Positions 55,701-64,000 of a DNA stretch of 64,000 bases are shown piece after piece. A program made the position numbers and the translations under genes. Source of the stretch: Nocardia ninae NBRC 108245 (GTDB taxonomy: Bacteria; Actinomycetota; Actinomycetes; Mycobacteriales; Mycobacteriaceae); contig NZ_BJXA01000032.1 of NCBI RefSeq assembly GCF_007990755.1, positions 28,988 to 92,987 of the forward strand, in the 5' to 3' direction. Below the pieces are notes generated by a model. The model was not told the origin of the DNA. It was given only the letters and a program-made list of their open reading frames with translations, and did not search any database. Position 1 is the first letter of the stretch. Each line of letters starts with the position of its first letter.

Positions 55701-56798
55701 GTCCGCGGCGACCAGCTGGAGCCCGCGGCGCGCCGCGAGGCCACCCTCCGGTGCGGTGAGGTCGAGCACGGTCACCGAATCCAGGCCGGATTCACTGATC
55801 AGTCGTTCGTTGCCGTTGACGTACCCGTCATCGATGATCACCACCAGGTGCAGCCGCCCCTGGGTGGGTTGCGGGTTACGCATGAAACGGCCACGCTCCA
55901 TCAGCTCGGCCGACAGCGCGGTCTCCAGCTCACCCAGCGAGGTGTACATCATCCTGGCCGAGCCCATGCCGTCGCGCAGGGTCGGATGCTGCAGGTGCGG
56001 AAGCCATTTCGCCCAGCCCCAGGCCCCGTCCGGGTCCGCACAGACGATGGCGACCGCGAGATGGTCGGGCCCGTGGAAGGTGACCAGCTCCATCAACATC
56101 GACCGCGTCAGCATGCGCGCGTCCTCGGCCGGGCCGCCGATGTTGATCGCGGGGAAGGCGCGCAGCGACACCGCGGTCGGCAAGCTGTGCACCACCGAAT
56201 GGGTACGCACGAACCGGCGCAGCGCGACGGTGGAGACCGGCTCCAGGTCTTCCAGTGGACCGGTTTCCGGCCTGGCCAGCTTCGTGGCCAGCCGGTGGCT
56301 GCCGATACCGACGCGGACGTGGCCGAAGTCCGGATCGTTGGGCCTGCGCTCCCACATCCGCCGGGTGCCGATCAGCGAGGGCAGGTCGGCCGGGTCCGGA
56401 TGGCTCCAAGCCAGCGTCTCCAGCTGCTTGCTGCCGGTGCGCCGCACGTCTTTACGGATCTGATCGAGGTAGCGGAAGTAGTCCTTGCGCTCCTCGTTGA
56501 GCTCGACGGCGCGCTTACCCGTGCCGCCGCGGAAGCCCGCCATCATGCCGACCATCGACATCAGCATCATCATCGGGAACATCATCGACAGCGGATTGGC
56601 CAGCAGATTGCGGCCCATCATCGCCATCATCGCGATCATGCCGATCACCGCGACCACCATGACGACCGGCATCAGCTTCATCATCAGCGGGGCAGGCAGC
56701 GCGCGCGGAATCTCCGGCGGCGCGGTCAACGCCACCTCACCACCGGGTGCCCGGGGCGGCGCTATCCGCGGGCGCCGTACGAAACCTTCGATAGCCAT
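52722..56798 (-). CDS. eccC: EccC ATPase of the second ESX locus
   Basis: The 1358-residue product is unsplit and very similar to the ESX-4 EccC of this window throughout, including the N-terminal PGGEV, APPEIPR and MKLMPVVM blocks. Two membrane helices lie at about 38-90. P-loops are ATGSGKSE (about 482), GPQSGKST (about 852) and DVESGKTT (about 1157). All three are intact. A Pro/Asp-rich insert at about 710-760 (PPSPSNPLLELPPPPSA) between ATPase domains 1 and 2 is absent from the other copy. It is the first gene of a minus-strand run eccD-mycP-eccC. Confidence 0.95.
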   Translation of the reverse strand: MAIEGFVRRPRIAPPRAPGGEVALTAPPEIPRALPAPLMMKLMPVVMVVAVIGMIAMMAMMGRNLLANPLSMMFPMMMLMSMVGMMAGFRGGTGKRAVELNEERKDYFRYLDQIRKDVRRTGSKQLETLAWSHPDPADLPSLIGTRRMWERRPNDPDFGHVRVGIGSHRLATKLARPETGPLEDLEPVSTVALRRFVRTHSVVHSLPTAVSLRAFPAINIGGPAEDARMLTRSMLMELVTFHGPDHLAVAIVCADPDGAWGWAKWLPHLQHPTLRDGMGSARMMYTSLGELETALSAELMERGRFMRNPQPTQGRLHLVVIIDDGYVNGNERLISESGLDSVTVLDLTAPEGGLAARRGLQLVAADGDVSARSAAGVEKFATADVVTSAEAEAFSRALSRYRLATAAQIVSLGEGSTADPGLMALLKIPDAAQIDPARVWRPRTARERLRVPIGITPDGTPVEIDIKESAENGMGPHGLCIGATGSGKSEFLRTLVLSLVTTHSPDALNLVLVDFKGGATFLGLDSLPHVAAVITNLEEELSLVDRMKDALAGEMNRRQELLRSAGNYANVTDYEKARAAGVPLDPLPALFVVVDEFSELLSQKPDFAELFVMIGRLGRSLHVHLLLASQRLEENKLRGLESHLSYRIGLRTFSANESRAVLGITDAYHLPSVPGAGYLKSDASDPLRFNASYVSGPYVAPVGTVTGEDGSPVGGQRLAVFTAAPVEMPEPVEDDSALDLPPSPSNPLLELPPPPSALNAPGPDEGIPDSLLDVVVKRLTGHGRPAHEVWLPPLEESPTVDMLLPDPDWRSPVNRHGQLWMPIGVIDKPYEQRRDVLTISLAGAQGNVAVVGGPQSGKSTTLRTIIMAAAATHTPQHVQFYCLDFGGGSMAGLVGLPHVGSVAGRLDSDRVRRTIAELTSLMRQREERFAELGIESMAEFRRRKFAAAAHVPDGAASAGNPLADDRFGDVFLVIDGWAVIREEFDVLEPQITAIAAQGLSYGIHLIIGASRWAEIRPVVKDQIGTRLELRLGDPTDSEMGRRTAFQVPVGRPGRGLTPEQLHMLVALPRLDSNSDPESLADGVTLARQELAELHAGRRAPEVRMLPLQFNRDDLLAIAREQGIELSPTRVVVGLGESELQPLVLDFGTDPHFMAFADVESGKTTLLRNIVTGVVENSTPDQAKIIMIDYRRTMLGVVEGEHLAGYSTSSQTCGPMIAEVAEFLSKRIPGSDITPQQLRERSWWEGPEIYIVVDDYDMVATGGINPFAALIEYLPQARDIGMHFVVTRRMGGVSRALYDPIIGGLKNLSVDTLVMSGSRDEGKIIGEIRPSKLPPGRGTLASRSKGQEMVQIAYMPPTQ

Positions 56799-56846
56799 GA
56801 GTCCCTCGATCGGTCGAGCTTTCTGCGGTCGGCACAGAGCCTGTCG

Positions 56847-58256
56847 CTAGGGGTCGTATTCGGCGTCGATCTCCCTGCGTCTGCGGCGGAACGGAATCGC
56901 CACCGCGATACCGATCGCCAGGGCGGTCAGGCAGGTCAGTGAGCCGATCACCGCGATCCGGCGCGGCCGAGGGTCGGGACCGGGTGGGACGACCGGCGCG
57001 GCGATCAGCCGACCGACATCGGCTCCGGCGTTCACCGGACGATCGGGCAGTTGCGCGGTCAGCGCGGCGAGCGGGTCGATCAGGCCCGCGCCGATCGCGT
57101 CGTCGTGGCCGGTGCCCGGCGCCTGCGCGGTGCGCACGATGCGATCGATCACCTGCTGGGCATCGAGATGCGGGAATCGGGAGCGCACCAGGGCGGCCAG
57201 CCCGGCGACATACGGCGCCGCGAAACTGGTGCCGTCCACCGGACGGATGCCCTCGGTGGTCTGCACGCCGTTGACCAGGCCGACGCCGCCCGGCTTGCTG
57301 TCCAGCGACACGATATTGCGGCCGATCGCGCTGACCCCGATCCACGGTCCGTGCAGCGACAGATCCGACGGCTTACCGTCGGCGTCCACCGAGCCCACCG
57401 CGAGCACATACGGCGAGAACCAGGCCGGGCTGGCGACGGTGGTGACCGCGCCCCATCCGGTGCCCTCGTTCTGGTTCTTGCATGGGCCATCGGACTCGAC
57501 GTTGCCCGCCGCGGCCACCACGACGACATTGCGGTCGTAGGCGTACTTCACCGCGGCACCGAGCGAGGAGTCGGCGGTATCGGAACCGGCTGGGCTGCAG
57601 GCCACTTCGGAGATGTTGATGACGGTGGCGCCGAGGTCGACCGCGCGCACCACGGCCGCCGCCAGGGTGAGCACGCTGCCGTAGCCGTCGGCGCGGATGG
57701 CACCGGGCGCCCGGTCGCCCGCGCGGTCCTTCTTCTCGTAGGCGAGGCTCAGCTGCCGGATGGTGAGGATCTCGGCCTCGGGCGCCACCCCGGCGAACGC
57801 GTCGCCCGGACTCGGCTGGGCCGCGATGATGCCTGCCACCAGCGTGCCGTGCCCGTCGCAGTCGACGCTGCCGTCGGTGTCGGAGACATAGTCGCCGCCG
57901 GTCTGCAGGAACGGCAATCGCGGATGCCGGTTCACTCCGGTATCGATCACCGCGACTTTCTGCCCGGCGCCCCTGCTGAACTGCCAGGCCGAGGGCAACT
58001 CGAGGACCCGCTGCGCGATCGGCGGCTCGTTCGGCGGGGGGCCGGTGAGCGCGGGCTCGGCGCACAGGTCGCGCTGCTCGGTCGGCTCCAACGGCGCGGG
58101 GCGACCGCTCAACGCCTGTGCGATGGCTAGCGCACCCGGATCGATGACGGGCCGCGAGATCGCCGAGGCGGGCGGCGCCGGCGCGCCCACCAAGCCGATC
58201 ACCGCGGCGACGCAGGCCATCCGCAACAGGCTGCGACGGAAGGCGCTAGATCTCAT
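56847..58256 (-). CDS. mycP: Mycosin MycP of the second ESX locus
   Basis: The 469-residue product has a signal peptide (1-32), catalytic Asp105 (IDTGV), His136 (DGHGT), Asn252 (AAGN) and Ser344 (GTSFAAP), then a Pro-rich linker and C-terminal membrane helix (about 438-460) with a basic tail. All catalytic residues are present. ATG 58256 is preceded by a run of tiny overlapping ORFs from the eccD stop. The stop is 48 bases from eccC. Confidence 0.94.
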   Translation of the reverse strand: MRSSAFRRSLLRMACVAAVIGLVGAPAPPASAISRPVIDPGALAIAQALSGRPAPLEPTEQRDLCAEPALTGPPPNEPPIAQRVLELPSAWQFSRGAGQKVAVIDTGVNRHPRLPFLQTGGDYVSDTDGSVDCDGHGTLVAGIIAAQPSPGDAFAGVAPEAEILTIRQLSLAYEKKDRAGDRAPGAIRADGYGSVLTLAAAVVRAVDLGATVINISEVACSPAGSDTADSSLGAAVKYAYDRNVVVVAAAGNVESDGPCKNQNEGTGWGAVTTVASPAWFSPYVLAVGSVDADGKPSDLSLHGPWIGVSAIGRNIVSLDSKPGGVGLVNGVQTTEGIRPVDGTSFAAPYVAGLAALVRSRFPHLDAQQVIDRIVRTAQAPGTGHDDAIGAGLIDPLAALTAQLPDRPVNAGADVGRLIAAPVVPPGPDPRPRRIAVIGSLTCLTALAIGIAVAIPFRRRRREIDAEYDP

Positions 58257-58298
58257 CGCTCGCTGCGCTCACGAGGTCTCATGGCTGCCTGCGCTCAT
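58246..58298 (-). other. Chain of overlapping mini-ORFs between eccD and mycP
   Basis: Reading the minus strand, the eccD TGA overlaps an ATG (58298) of a 9-codon ORF. Its TGA overlaps a GTG (58272) of an 8-codon ORF, whose stop lies within mycP after the mycP ATG (58256). The two short ORFs are imperfect copies of each other (GAGCGCAG-GCAGCCATGAGA and GAGCGCAG-CGAGCGATGAGA). This could relay ribosomes from eccD to mycP. Confidence 0.4.
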
Positions 58299-59770
58299 AT
58301 GTTCCTGGCCATCGAGTAGACGTTCATGATCCAGAGCACCAGCGGGATCAGCGCGATGATCAGCAGGTATTCGAAGATCTCGATCATCCGCCTCGTCACC
58401 GGGGTGACCTCGATGTGCGGTCCGATCACACCGAAGCCGACGGTGCCCGCCGCGAAGGCGACCAGCAGGCCGACGCCGAACATCTGGAAGTCCGTGTCGC
58501 CCATGGCCGTACCGAGGATCAGCGCCACGAAGATGACGATGCCGCCTGCGATCAGCGTCGCAGCCTGGGTGAGATCGGCGAAGGATCGGCCGCGCAGGCA
58601 CAGGATGATTCCGGTGACGACGGCCAGCGTGAGGCCCTGCCAGCGGGCGGCGCCCAGCGGGTCCGCCGCGCCGAACGCGCCGATCACCGCGCTCAACGTG
58701 CACGCGATGATCAGGCCGGATTGGTACTGATTGGCCGCACGGGCCCGCTCGCCGAGACCGGCCGCCGAGGGCAGTGCGGTGGCGCCGATCGCGCCGATGC
58801 CCTCGATGGTCGGGCGCTGTTCGTGATCGGCCGGGTCGATCGCCGCACCCGCGGTGGGCACCGGCGGGATCGGCAGCCGGGCCAGGCCCGCGGCCATCCG
58901 CGGCACCATCGACAGCATCGCGACGCCGACGACCACCAGGGCAGCGGACAGCTTCGGCAGGCCCGGATGCCAGATGAGATACACCGCGGCGGAGATACCA
59001 CCGATCACGCTGGCCGCGGCCGCGGCCGAGAACAAGGTGGCGCCGCTACCGATGAGCCGATAGCCGAGCACGGCGGCCACCAGTGTCACCGAACAGGCGA
59101 GCAGCAGATGCGCACTGCCGAGCGCGCCGGGCACGAAAAGCGCGGCACCACCGAACAAGAGCAGCAGGCCGTCCAGCGACAGCCAGGTGGCGGTCGTCGG
59201 ATCCAGGTATTTGCGGGCGGCGAAGCCCGCGGCGACGAAGGCGCCGATACCGGCGGCCGACAGCACGAACGCGGGGGCTATCGGATCGCCGTGCCCGCGC
59301 GAGATCACCAGCAGCGTCAGCGCGGTGAGCACCGTCAGCACGGAGGTGACCAGGCCCATCCAGCGCGCGGAGTTGCCGGTCCAGCTGCGGAATTCCTCGG
59401 TGGTGAGCCGGGATACCGCGTCGATCACGTCATCGAAGAGCGCGGGCGCTTCCTTCGCGGTGACCGAGCGGAGCACCAGCAGTTCGCCGTCGTGCACGTC
59501 CGCGTCGTTGAGCGTGCGGCTCGGCGCGAAGGCCTCTTGACCGATGCGCGCCAGGGTCCAGTGCTGGGCCTGCAGCGGCACCGAGTCGTCTTCGGCGTCG
59601 ACCTGTTCGGGATTGCGCGATTCGATCAACGCCACCAGGTCGCCGATGAAGCTGGCGATCGGGACGGTTGCGGGCAGCCCGACATCGAGCTGAGTGTTGC
59701 CGCCGATGACGGATACTCGACTCAGCTCGGGCTCAGCGGCACGTGTGCCACTGGTTGGTGACTCGATCAA
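58295..59770 (-). CDS. eccD: EccD of the second ESX locus
   Basis: The 491-residue product has an N-terminal ubiquitin-like domain (about 18-105, RVSVIGGNTQLDVGLPATVP, ending HDGELLVL), then about eleven hydrophobic segments from residue 138 to the end. The start is TTG 59770 with GGGGTC upstream; another start closer to the fold is possible. It is divergent from eccA across 240 bases. Confidence 0.92.
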   Translation of the reverse strand: MIESPTSGTRAAEPELSRVSVIGGNTQLDVGLPATVPIASFIGDLVALIESRNPEQVDAEDDSVPLQAQHWTLARIGQEAFAPSRTLNDADVHDGELLVLRSVTAKEAPALFDDVIDAVSRLTTEEFRSWTGNSARWMGLVTSVLTVLTALTLLVISRGHGDPIAPAFVLSAAGIGAFVAAGFAARKYLDPTTATWLSLDGLLLLFGGAALFVPGALGSAHLLLACSVTLVAAVLGYRLIGSGATLFSAAAAASVIGGISAAVYLIWHPGLPKLSAALVVVGVAMLSMVPRMAAGLARLPIPPVPTAGAAIDPADHEQRPTIEGIGAIGATALPSAAGLGERARAANQYQSGLIIACTLSAVIGAFGAADPLGAARWQGLTLAVVTGIILCLRGRSFADLTQAATLIAGGIVIFVALILGTAMGDTDFQMFGVGLLVAFAAGTVGFGVIGPHIEVTPVTRRMIEIFEYLLIIALIPLVLWIMNVYSMARNI

Positions 59771-59837
59771 CGACCCCGGACCCCCGGCCTCTCCACTGGC
59801 GATTGTTCACGCCCCAATTGCACTGCATGGAACGTCT

Positions 59838-59856
59838 TCTGAGTGAACGACTCAGA
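59838..59856. promoter_or_regulatory. Small inverted repeat in the eccD/eccA promoter
   Basis: TCTGAGT and ACTCAGA are separated by five bases. It lies between the divergent starts (59770 and 60011). A weak candidate operator. The rest of the 240-base gap shows no gene. Confidence 0.35.
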
Positions 59857-60010
59857 CACAGTCAGACTCTCATGTAGACAACACTTGCGTTGCAACCTCC
59901 CGGCAGCTGAACCTAATGTAACGGACAGACCAGGCACTGCGCGATCGGTAGTCTGGGGGGCATAAGAACTTATCCACTACTACGAACGAAGACTTCGGGG
60001 TCCGACAGCC

Positions 60011-61843
60011 ATGACCGGCAATCGCCAAGCACAACGCGCCTTCGACGCCGGAATTCTGTCGCTCGGACTGTCCATCGAAGGGCAGGAATCCGCGCGCGAC
60101 CTCGAGTACGCGAAGCTGGCCTTCCAGCGCGCCACCGAGTGGGACCCCACCATGTGCGACGCGTGGCTCGGCCGCGCGGCCGCCGGTGAGCTCACCAAGG
60201 ACGTCTTGTTCAACATGCACAAGACCAGCACCAGCACGCTGTACCGGGAGCAGCGCAGGCTCGGACTGCGGCCGCGCGAGCTCGCGGGCCGGTTCCTGCC
60301 CGGTCTGTACATCGACTACCCGCTGGCCAGCTACACCGAGATCTGGCTCGCCTGGGCCGCGCAACTCATCGCAGACAAGGAGTACGACGAGGCCGAGCGG
60401 GTGCTCAACGACCTCGACGCGCACCGCAGGTCCCAGCTGAGCGACCCGGATCGCGAGATCGATAACCGCATCTGCGCCTATGTCCGCGGCGTGCTGCACT
60501 ACAACACCCAGCGCTGGCCCGATGTGATGACGGTGCTGGCCGGGTCGGCCGAGTGGGACGACCCGTATCTCGCGGCTGGTGCGAACGTCATGGTGGGCAC
60601 CGCGTGCGCGCAGCTCGGCTTGTTCGGTGAGGCAATCCGGCGGATGGAACAGGCCGAGGCGGGCCCGATTCCGGCGGCCCGGTCCACCGCCATGTTCTGC
60701 CGCGGCCTGTGCCTGCGCGAATCCGGCAACGAAGAAGTAGCGCAGGGCCTGTTCGAGAAGGTGTACTCGCAGGCGCCGGATTTCGAGGCGAACACCACCG
60801 CGATGCGCGACCGCACCTACCGGATCAGCGTCACCTCCCGGGAAACGATCGACGCCCGCACCGACAAGTGGGATCCGGCCTCCGCGCCGTCGATGAAGCA
60901 GCTCGAGCAGGCCGAGACCGAGGACCGGGCCAAGAAGATCCTGGCCGAGGCCCGCGCCGAACTCGACTCGCAGATCGGTTTGACCTCGGTGAAGACCCAG
61001 GTGGCCAAGCTGCAGTCGAGCGCGCAGATGGCCAAGATCCGCGCCGAGAAGGGCCTGGCCGCCGGAGCGCGCGGTCAGCACCTGGCCTTCACCGGTCCGC
61101 CCGGCACCGGTAAGACCACCATCGCCCGCGTGGTCGCCAAGATCTATTGCGGCGTCGGCATCTTGAAGACCGACAAGGTGGTCGAGGCCAAGCGCGTCGA
61201 CTTCGTCGCCCAGCACCTCGGCGGCACCGCGGTGAAGTCGGAGGCGCTGATCGACAGCGCGATGGACGGCGTGCTGTTCATCGACGAGGCCTACACCCTG
61301 ATCCAGACGGGTCTGCAAGGCGGCGACTCGTTCGGCCGTGAGGCCGTCGACACCCTGCTGGCCCGGATGGAGAACGACCGCGACCGGCTGGTGGTGATCA
61401 TCGCCGGCTACGACGGCGAGATCGATCGCCTGCTCGCCGCCAACGACGGTCTGGCATCACGGTTCTCCAAGCGAGTGCAGTTCCCGTCGTACACACCCGA
61501 CGAGCTCGGCGAGATCGGCAAGGTCATCGCGAACAAGCGGGATTCGGAGCTGTCCGACGAGGCGCACGAGCTGCTCGTCAAGGCCTGCACCCAGCTCTAC
61601 TCGATGCAGAGCACCGACCAGAGCGGTCAGCCGCGCCGCGGCGTCGACCTCGCGGGTAACGGCCGGTTCATCCGCAACGTCATCGAGGCCGCCGAGGAAG
61701 AGCGCGAGTTCCGCCTGGCCAACGACGAGACGCTGGACCTGGCCAATATCGACGAGTCGATGCTGATGCGCATCGAGGCGCCGGATATGCATACCGCGCT
61801 CACGGGCATTCTCGCCTCGCTGAACGTCGGCTTCACCGGCTGA
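60011..61843 (+). CDS. eccA: EccA, cytosolic AAA+ ATPase of the second ESX locus
   Basis: The 610-residue product has an N-terminal TPR-like helical domain (about 1-280) and a CbxX/CfxQ-type AAA+ domain (about 310-600) with Walker A GPPGTGKTT (362-370), Walker B VLFIDEAYT (about 420) and arginine-rich sensor regions (LASRFSKRV). EccA works with export of PE/PPE-type substrates in ESX-1, 3 and 5. ESX-4 normally lacks EccA, so this gene sets the second locus apart. It is the only plus-strand gene between eccD and eccB. Confidence 0.95.
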   Translation: MTGNRQAQRAFDAGILSLGLSIEGQESARDLEYAKLAFQRATEWDPTMCDAWLGRAAAGELTKDVLFNMHKTSTSTLYREQRRLGLRPRELAGRFLPGLYIDYPLASYTEIWLAWAAQLIADKEYDEAERVLNDLDAHRRSQLSDPDREIDNRICAYVRGVLHYNTQRWPDVMTVLAGSAEWDDPYLAAGANVMVGTACAQLGLFGEAIRRMEQAEAGPIPAARSTAMFCRGLCLRESGNEEVAQGLFEKVYSQAPDFEANTTAMRDRTYRISVTSRETIDARTDKWDPASAPSMKQLEQAETEDRAKKILAEARAELDSQIGLTSVKTQVAKLQSSAQMAKIRAEKGLAAGARGQHLAFTGPPGTGKTTIARVVAKIYCGVGILKTDKVVEAKRVDFVAQHLGGTAVKSEALIDSAMDGVLFIDEAYTLIQTGLQGGDSFGREAVDTLLARMENDRDRLVVIIAGYDGEIDRLLAANDGLASRFSKRVQFPSYTPDELGEIGKVIANKRDSELSDEAHELLVKACTQLYSMQSTDQSGQPRRGVDLAGNGRFIRNVIEAAEEEREFRLANDETLDLANIDESMLMRIEAPDMHTALTGILASLNVGFTG

Positions 61844-62023
61844 CCACAGTAAGGCCGAGCGCCGCGCGGGCTGAGCGTTACGCCGGGCAACTGCACGGCC
61901 GGATGCTCCACGAGCCCGCGTTCAGCGCGTTACGCACCGAGCGAGCACCCACCACCACGGAACCAGTTGCTTGGGCTGAGCGCTTACTCTCCTGGCGCAC
62001 AACGGGACGCAGGCGCTCCACCG

Positions 62024-62055
62024 GGCCCAGCGCCCGATGAGCTGAGCGCTGGGCC
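62024..62055. terminator. Hairpin between eccA and eccB
   Basis: GGCCCAGCGC and GCGCTGGGCC pair perfectly around a 12-base loop. It lies between convergent genes (stops at 61843 and 62071). The 227-base gap otherwise shows no gene, only several GCTGAGCG-like words. Confidence 0.55.
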
Positions 62056-62070
62056 TGCTGACCTCGCCGA

Positions 62071-63585
62071 CTATTGTGGCGGCTCGAGCGGCAGCTGATC
62101 GCGTGCCGTGAGCGCTTCCTTCGCGGACAAGTTCGCGCCGGGCACCATCTGGCCGATGATGGCCCACGGCGCGAGGCGCGGGGTGTCCCCCAGGCCGAGC
62201 ACGCCTGCGGTCTCCATATCCGGAACGCCGTAGCGCACACCGTTGTCGGCGACGTAGAACAGACTGCCGCGCCGCGGGCTACCGGGACCCATGCCGGTCA
62301 CCTGAACGAACTCGCCGCTGCCCGGCGGGACGTACACCGCGTCCACCCGGTCGCCGGTGCCATCGGACGTGGCCAGCGCGACGGTCTTCGCCTTTTCCGC
62401 GATCGGCACGCGCACGCCGGCCAGCAGGGTGATCGAGGCGCGTTCGGCCGGGCCGTCACCCGCGTCGGTCTTGCGGTTGGCCGGGGCGGTGCCCGGCGTC
62501 TTGGACCACGCGACACAGGCCACGGGGGCGTCTTCGGCGTTCAGGATCTTCGGGGTCTCGACCGGAAAGTCGTTGACCGGCAACACATGTACCACCGGCA
62601 CCCGATCGAGCACGTCCGGCGGCATGGTCGGGATCTCGCTCATCCCGTGCGAGTCGGCGAACCGGATCACCTGCGCGGTGAACGGGCTCACCGGCTGCAG
62701 CCCGTCGGCGAGCACGGCGTACAGCTGCGGCTTGCCGTCACCGACATCGCGCACCGAAATCACGCCGCCCACCGGGATTTTCGACAACGGGCCCGGCCCC
62801 GGCTGGCCCGCCTGCGGGATCTGCGGGGCCGTGAGCGCGGGGACTTCCGTTGTGGCGCCGAGCATTCCGGTGCCGATCGGGCGCGGGCGGTGCATTGTCA
62901 GGTTCAGCGCGCGGATCAGCACCGAGTTGGCGGGGTCGACCTCGGCCCGCTTGCCGTCGTAGACCAGGTAGGTCTTGTCGCTGCGCTTCACCAGCAGCGC
63001 CTCGTCCTTGGTGACCGTGCGGATCCGATCGCCGAGGGCGGGGCGGCCCGCGATGACGGTGGTGGTGCCGCCGGTGGCCGAGGCCGCGCTGCCGCCCTGC
63101 GACAGCGGGATCGTCTCGCACAGCGACCATTCCGAGCGGGAGCCCTGCGACGACCCGGGCAGGGCGCTCGGCGCACCGGGGATGCCGACCATCGGGCCGC
63201 GCGGCATGCTGTTGAGCTTGCTGTCCTTCACGCCGTGCGGCTCGGCATTGCTGCCGGTGATCAGCCGGGCGGAGGCGAGGTTCAGGACGGGGTGCAGCGT
63301 CTTGTTGCCGTTGTCGGACTCCACGACCACATACAGCGCGCCGCTCTGCTTACCCGACACGATCAGCGCGTCACCGATGGCGCCCTGCGGCCGCAGGAAG
63401 CTCAGAATGGCCGCACCGGCGATGATGAGTATCCCGAGCACCGCGCCGACCCACAGCGAGCGCACCTGGGACCGCATCGGATCGTGCAGCATCCGCACAT
63501 CGCGCCGCACCAGCGCGTGATCCAGTCGGCGCAACAGGAATCGGTACCCGTTGACCTGGGCTCGGGTAGTCAGCTGTGCCGGCAC
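62071..63585 (-). CDS. eccB: EccB of the second ESX locus
   Basis: The 504-residue product has signature YRFLLRRLDHALVRRDVRML at 14-33, one membrane helix at about 43-63, and a periplasmic beta domain with conserved cysteines (WSLCET and PVACVAW). The C-terminus is PWAIIGQMVPGANLSAKEAL, as in other EccB proteins. It is divergent from eccE across 128 bases. Confidence 0.94.
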   Translation of the reverse strand: MPAQLTTRAQVNGYRFLLRRLDHALVRRDVRMLHDPMRSQVRSLWVGAVLGILIIAGAAILSFLRPQGAIGDALIVSGKQSGALYVVVESDNGNKTLHPVLNLASARLITGSNAEPHGVKDSKLNSMPRGPMVGIPGAPSALPGSSQGSRSEWSLCETIPLSQGGSAASATGGTTTVIAGRPALGDRIRTVTKDEALLVKRSDKTYLVYDGKRAEVDPANSVLIRALNLTMHRPRPIGTGMLGATTEVPALTAPQIPQAGQPGPGPLSKIPVGGVISVRDVGDGKPQLYAVLADGLQPVSPFTAQVIRFADSHGMSEIPTMPPDVLDRVPVVHVLPVNDFPVETPKILNAEDAPVACVAWSKTPGTAPANRKTDAGDGPAERASITLLAGVRVPIAEKAKTVALATSDGTGDRVDAVYVPPGSGEFVQVTGMGPGSPRRGSLFYVADNGVRYGVPDMETAGVLGLGDTPRLAPWAIIGQMVPGANLSAKEALTARDQLPLEPPQ

Positions 63586-63713
63586 AAGGTCTCCATCGAA
63601 CTGTCGAGAACCATCTTCATCGACACGGTACCGTAATTCCAGGACGGCCCTGAACCGATGAATTCATGGCCCATCGGCGGTGGCCGAACAGGTGGCAGAC
63701 AGGGACTTACGCG

Positions 63714-64000
63714 GTGACGACAAGTGTGAACGAGACCAGGCCCGCCGGGGCGACCGAAGCGGAAGGCACCGGCGCCTCGACGCGGAATGCCGGCCGGCCC
63801 TCGGCCTATGACACCCTGCGTGACCCCGAGTTCTGGCTCTTCCGTATCTATCCGCTGCGGGTGCTCGTTCCGGTGGTGGTGCTGGCCGCGACGCTGGTCT
63901 GGATCATCCTCGCCACCACGGAGTCGCTGTGGGGTGCGATCGGTGCCGGCGCCGCGCTCGCGGTGCTGCTGCTGATCCCGATGCGGGGCCGCACCCCGGC
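63714..64000 (+). CDS. eccE: EccE of the second ESX locus (5' part; cut by window end)
   Basis: From GTG 63714 the frame is open to the window end (95 codons). The sequence has a short hydrophilic start, then DPEFWLFRIYPLRVLVPVVV and a second hydrophobic stretch (WGAIGAGAALAVLLLIPM), the two adjacent membrane helices of EccE. It is divergent from eccB exactly as eccE is in the first locus. Identity is based on this plan and position, because only the N-terminus is visible. The 128-base gap before it holds the shared promoter and a palindromic ACGGTACCGT. Confidence 0.75.
   Translation, partial: MTTSVNETRPAGATEAEGTGASTRNAGRPSAYDTLRDPEFWLFRIYPLRVLVPVVVLAATLVWIILATTESLWGAIGAGAALAVLLLIPMRGRTP

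Overview
The window is high-GC actinobacterial chromosome. Three things point to Nocardia or a very close relative: a mycobacterium-like ESX-4 locus that keeps eccE, families of DUF7373-like lipoproteins and a DUF4254-like protein, and the actinobacterial order infA-rpmJ-rpsM-rpsK-rpsD-rpoA-rplQ-truA lying near ESX-4. In Mycobacterium tuberculosis ESX-4 also lies a few genes from truA/rplQ/rpoA. The genus is an inference.

Layout. (1) 52-7310: an Hsp70-like protein, a double-FHA ABC exporter (Rv1747 type), a zinc-metallopeptidase lipoprotein and a zinc-ribbon/FHA protein. (2) 7457-15410: five paralogous exported lipoproteins and one membrane Ser/Thr kinase. Four of the lipoproteins form two copies of the same overlapping gene pair on either side of the kinase. 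(3) 15801-29426: an ESX-4 type VII secretion locus with esxU/esxT, an Rv3446c-family protein, eccC, eccD, mycP, eccB and eccE. A voltage-gated-type K+ channel sits between mycP and eccB. (4) 29658-41593: accessory and metabolic genes. These are a small Cys-rich secreted protein, a flavin reductase and NmrA-type pair, an Rv3651-like protein, an mtnP/epimerase operon, a copper-type CsoR/RicR repressor with its operator, a dicarboxylate permease/two-component/TAXI operon, an F420-type oxidoreductase, and an hsp20 behind a perfect CIRCE element. (5) 41661-46609: the alpha ribosomal operon and truA, all on the minus strand. (6) 46926-64000: a second, differently organised ESX locus. It has an EspI-like Pro-rich/ParA fusion behind a 26-codon leader ORF, a DUF4254/GntR/GNAT group, then eccC, mycP, eccD, eccA, eccB and the start of eccE, which is cut by the window end. 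No WXG100, PE, PPE or EspG gene is seen in this second locus.

The genes of regions 1-3 read as a phospho-signalling and secretion neighbourhood: a receptor kinase, three FHA modules in two proteins, an FHA-gated exporter, lipoprotein families and a T7SS. The two ESX machineries have very similar EccC, EccB, EccD and MycP proteins. They differ in layout, because only the second has EccA and an EspI-like ATPase. This suggests an old duplication with later divergence.

Regulatory signals seen directly are a CIRCE operator (41047-41073), a CsoR/RicR operator (34812-34828), an inverted repeat in the eccC/eccD divergent promoter (22216-22250), several strong hairpins, and many ATGA/GTGA overlaps that indicate translational coupling. 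No tRNA, rRNA, IS element, CRISPR array or replication origin was found.
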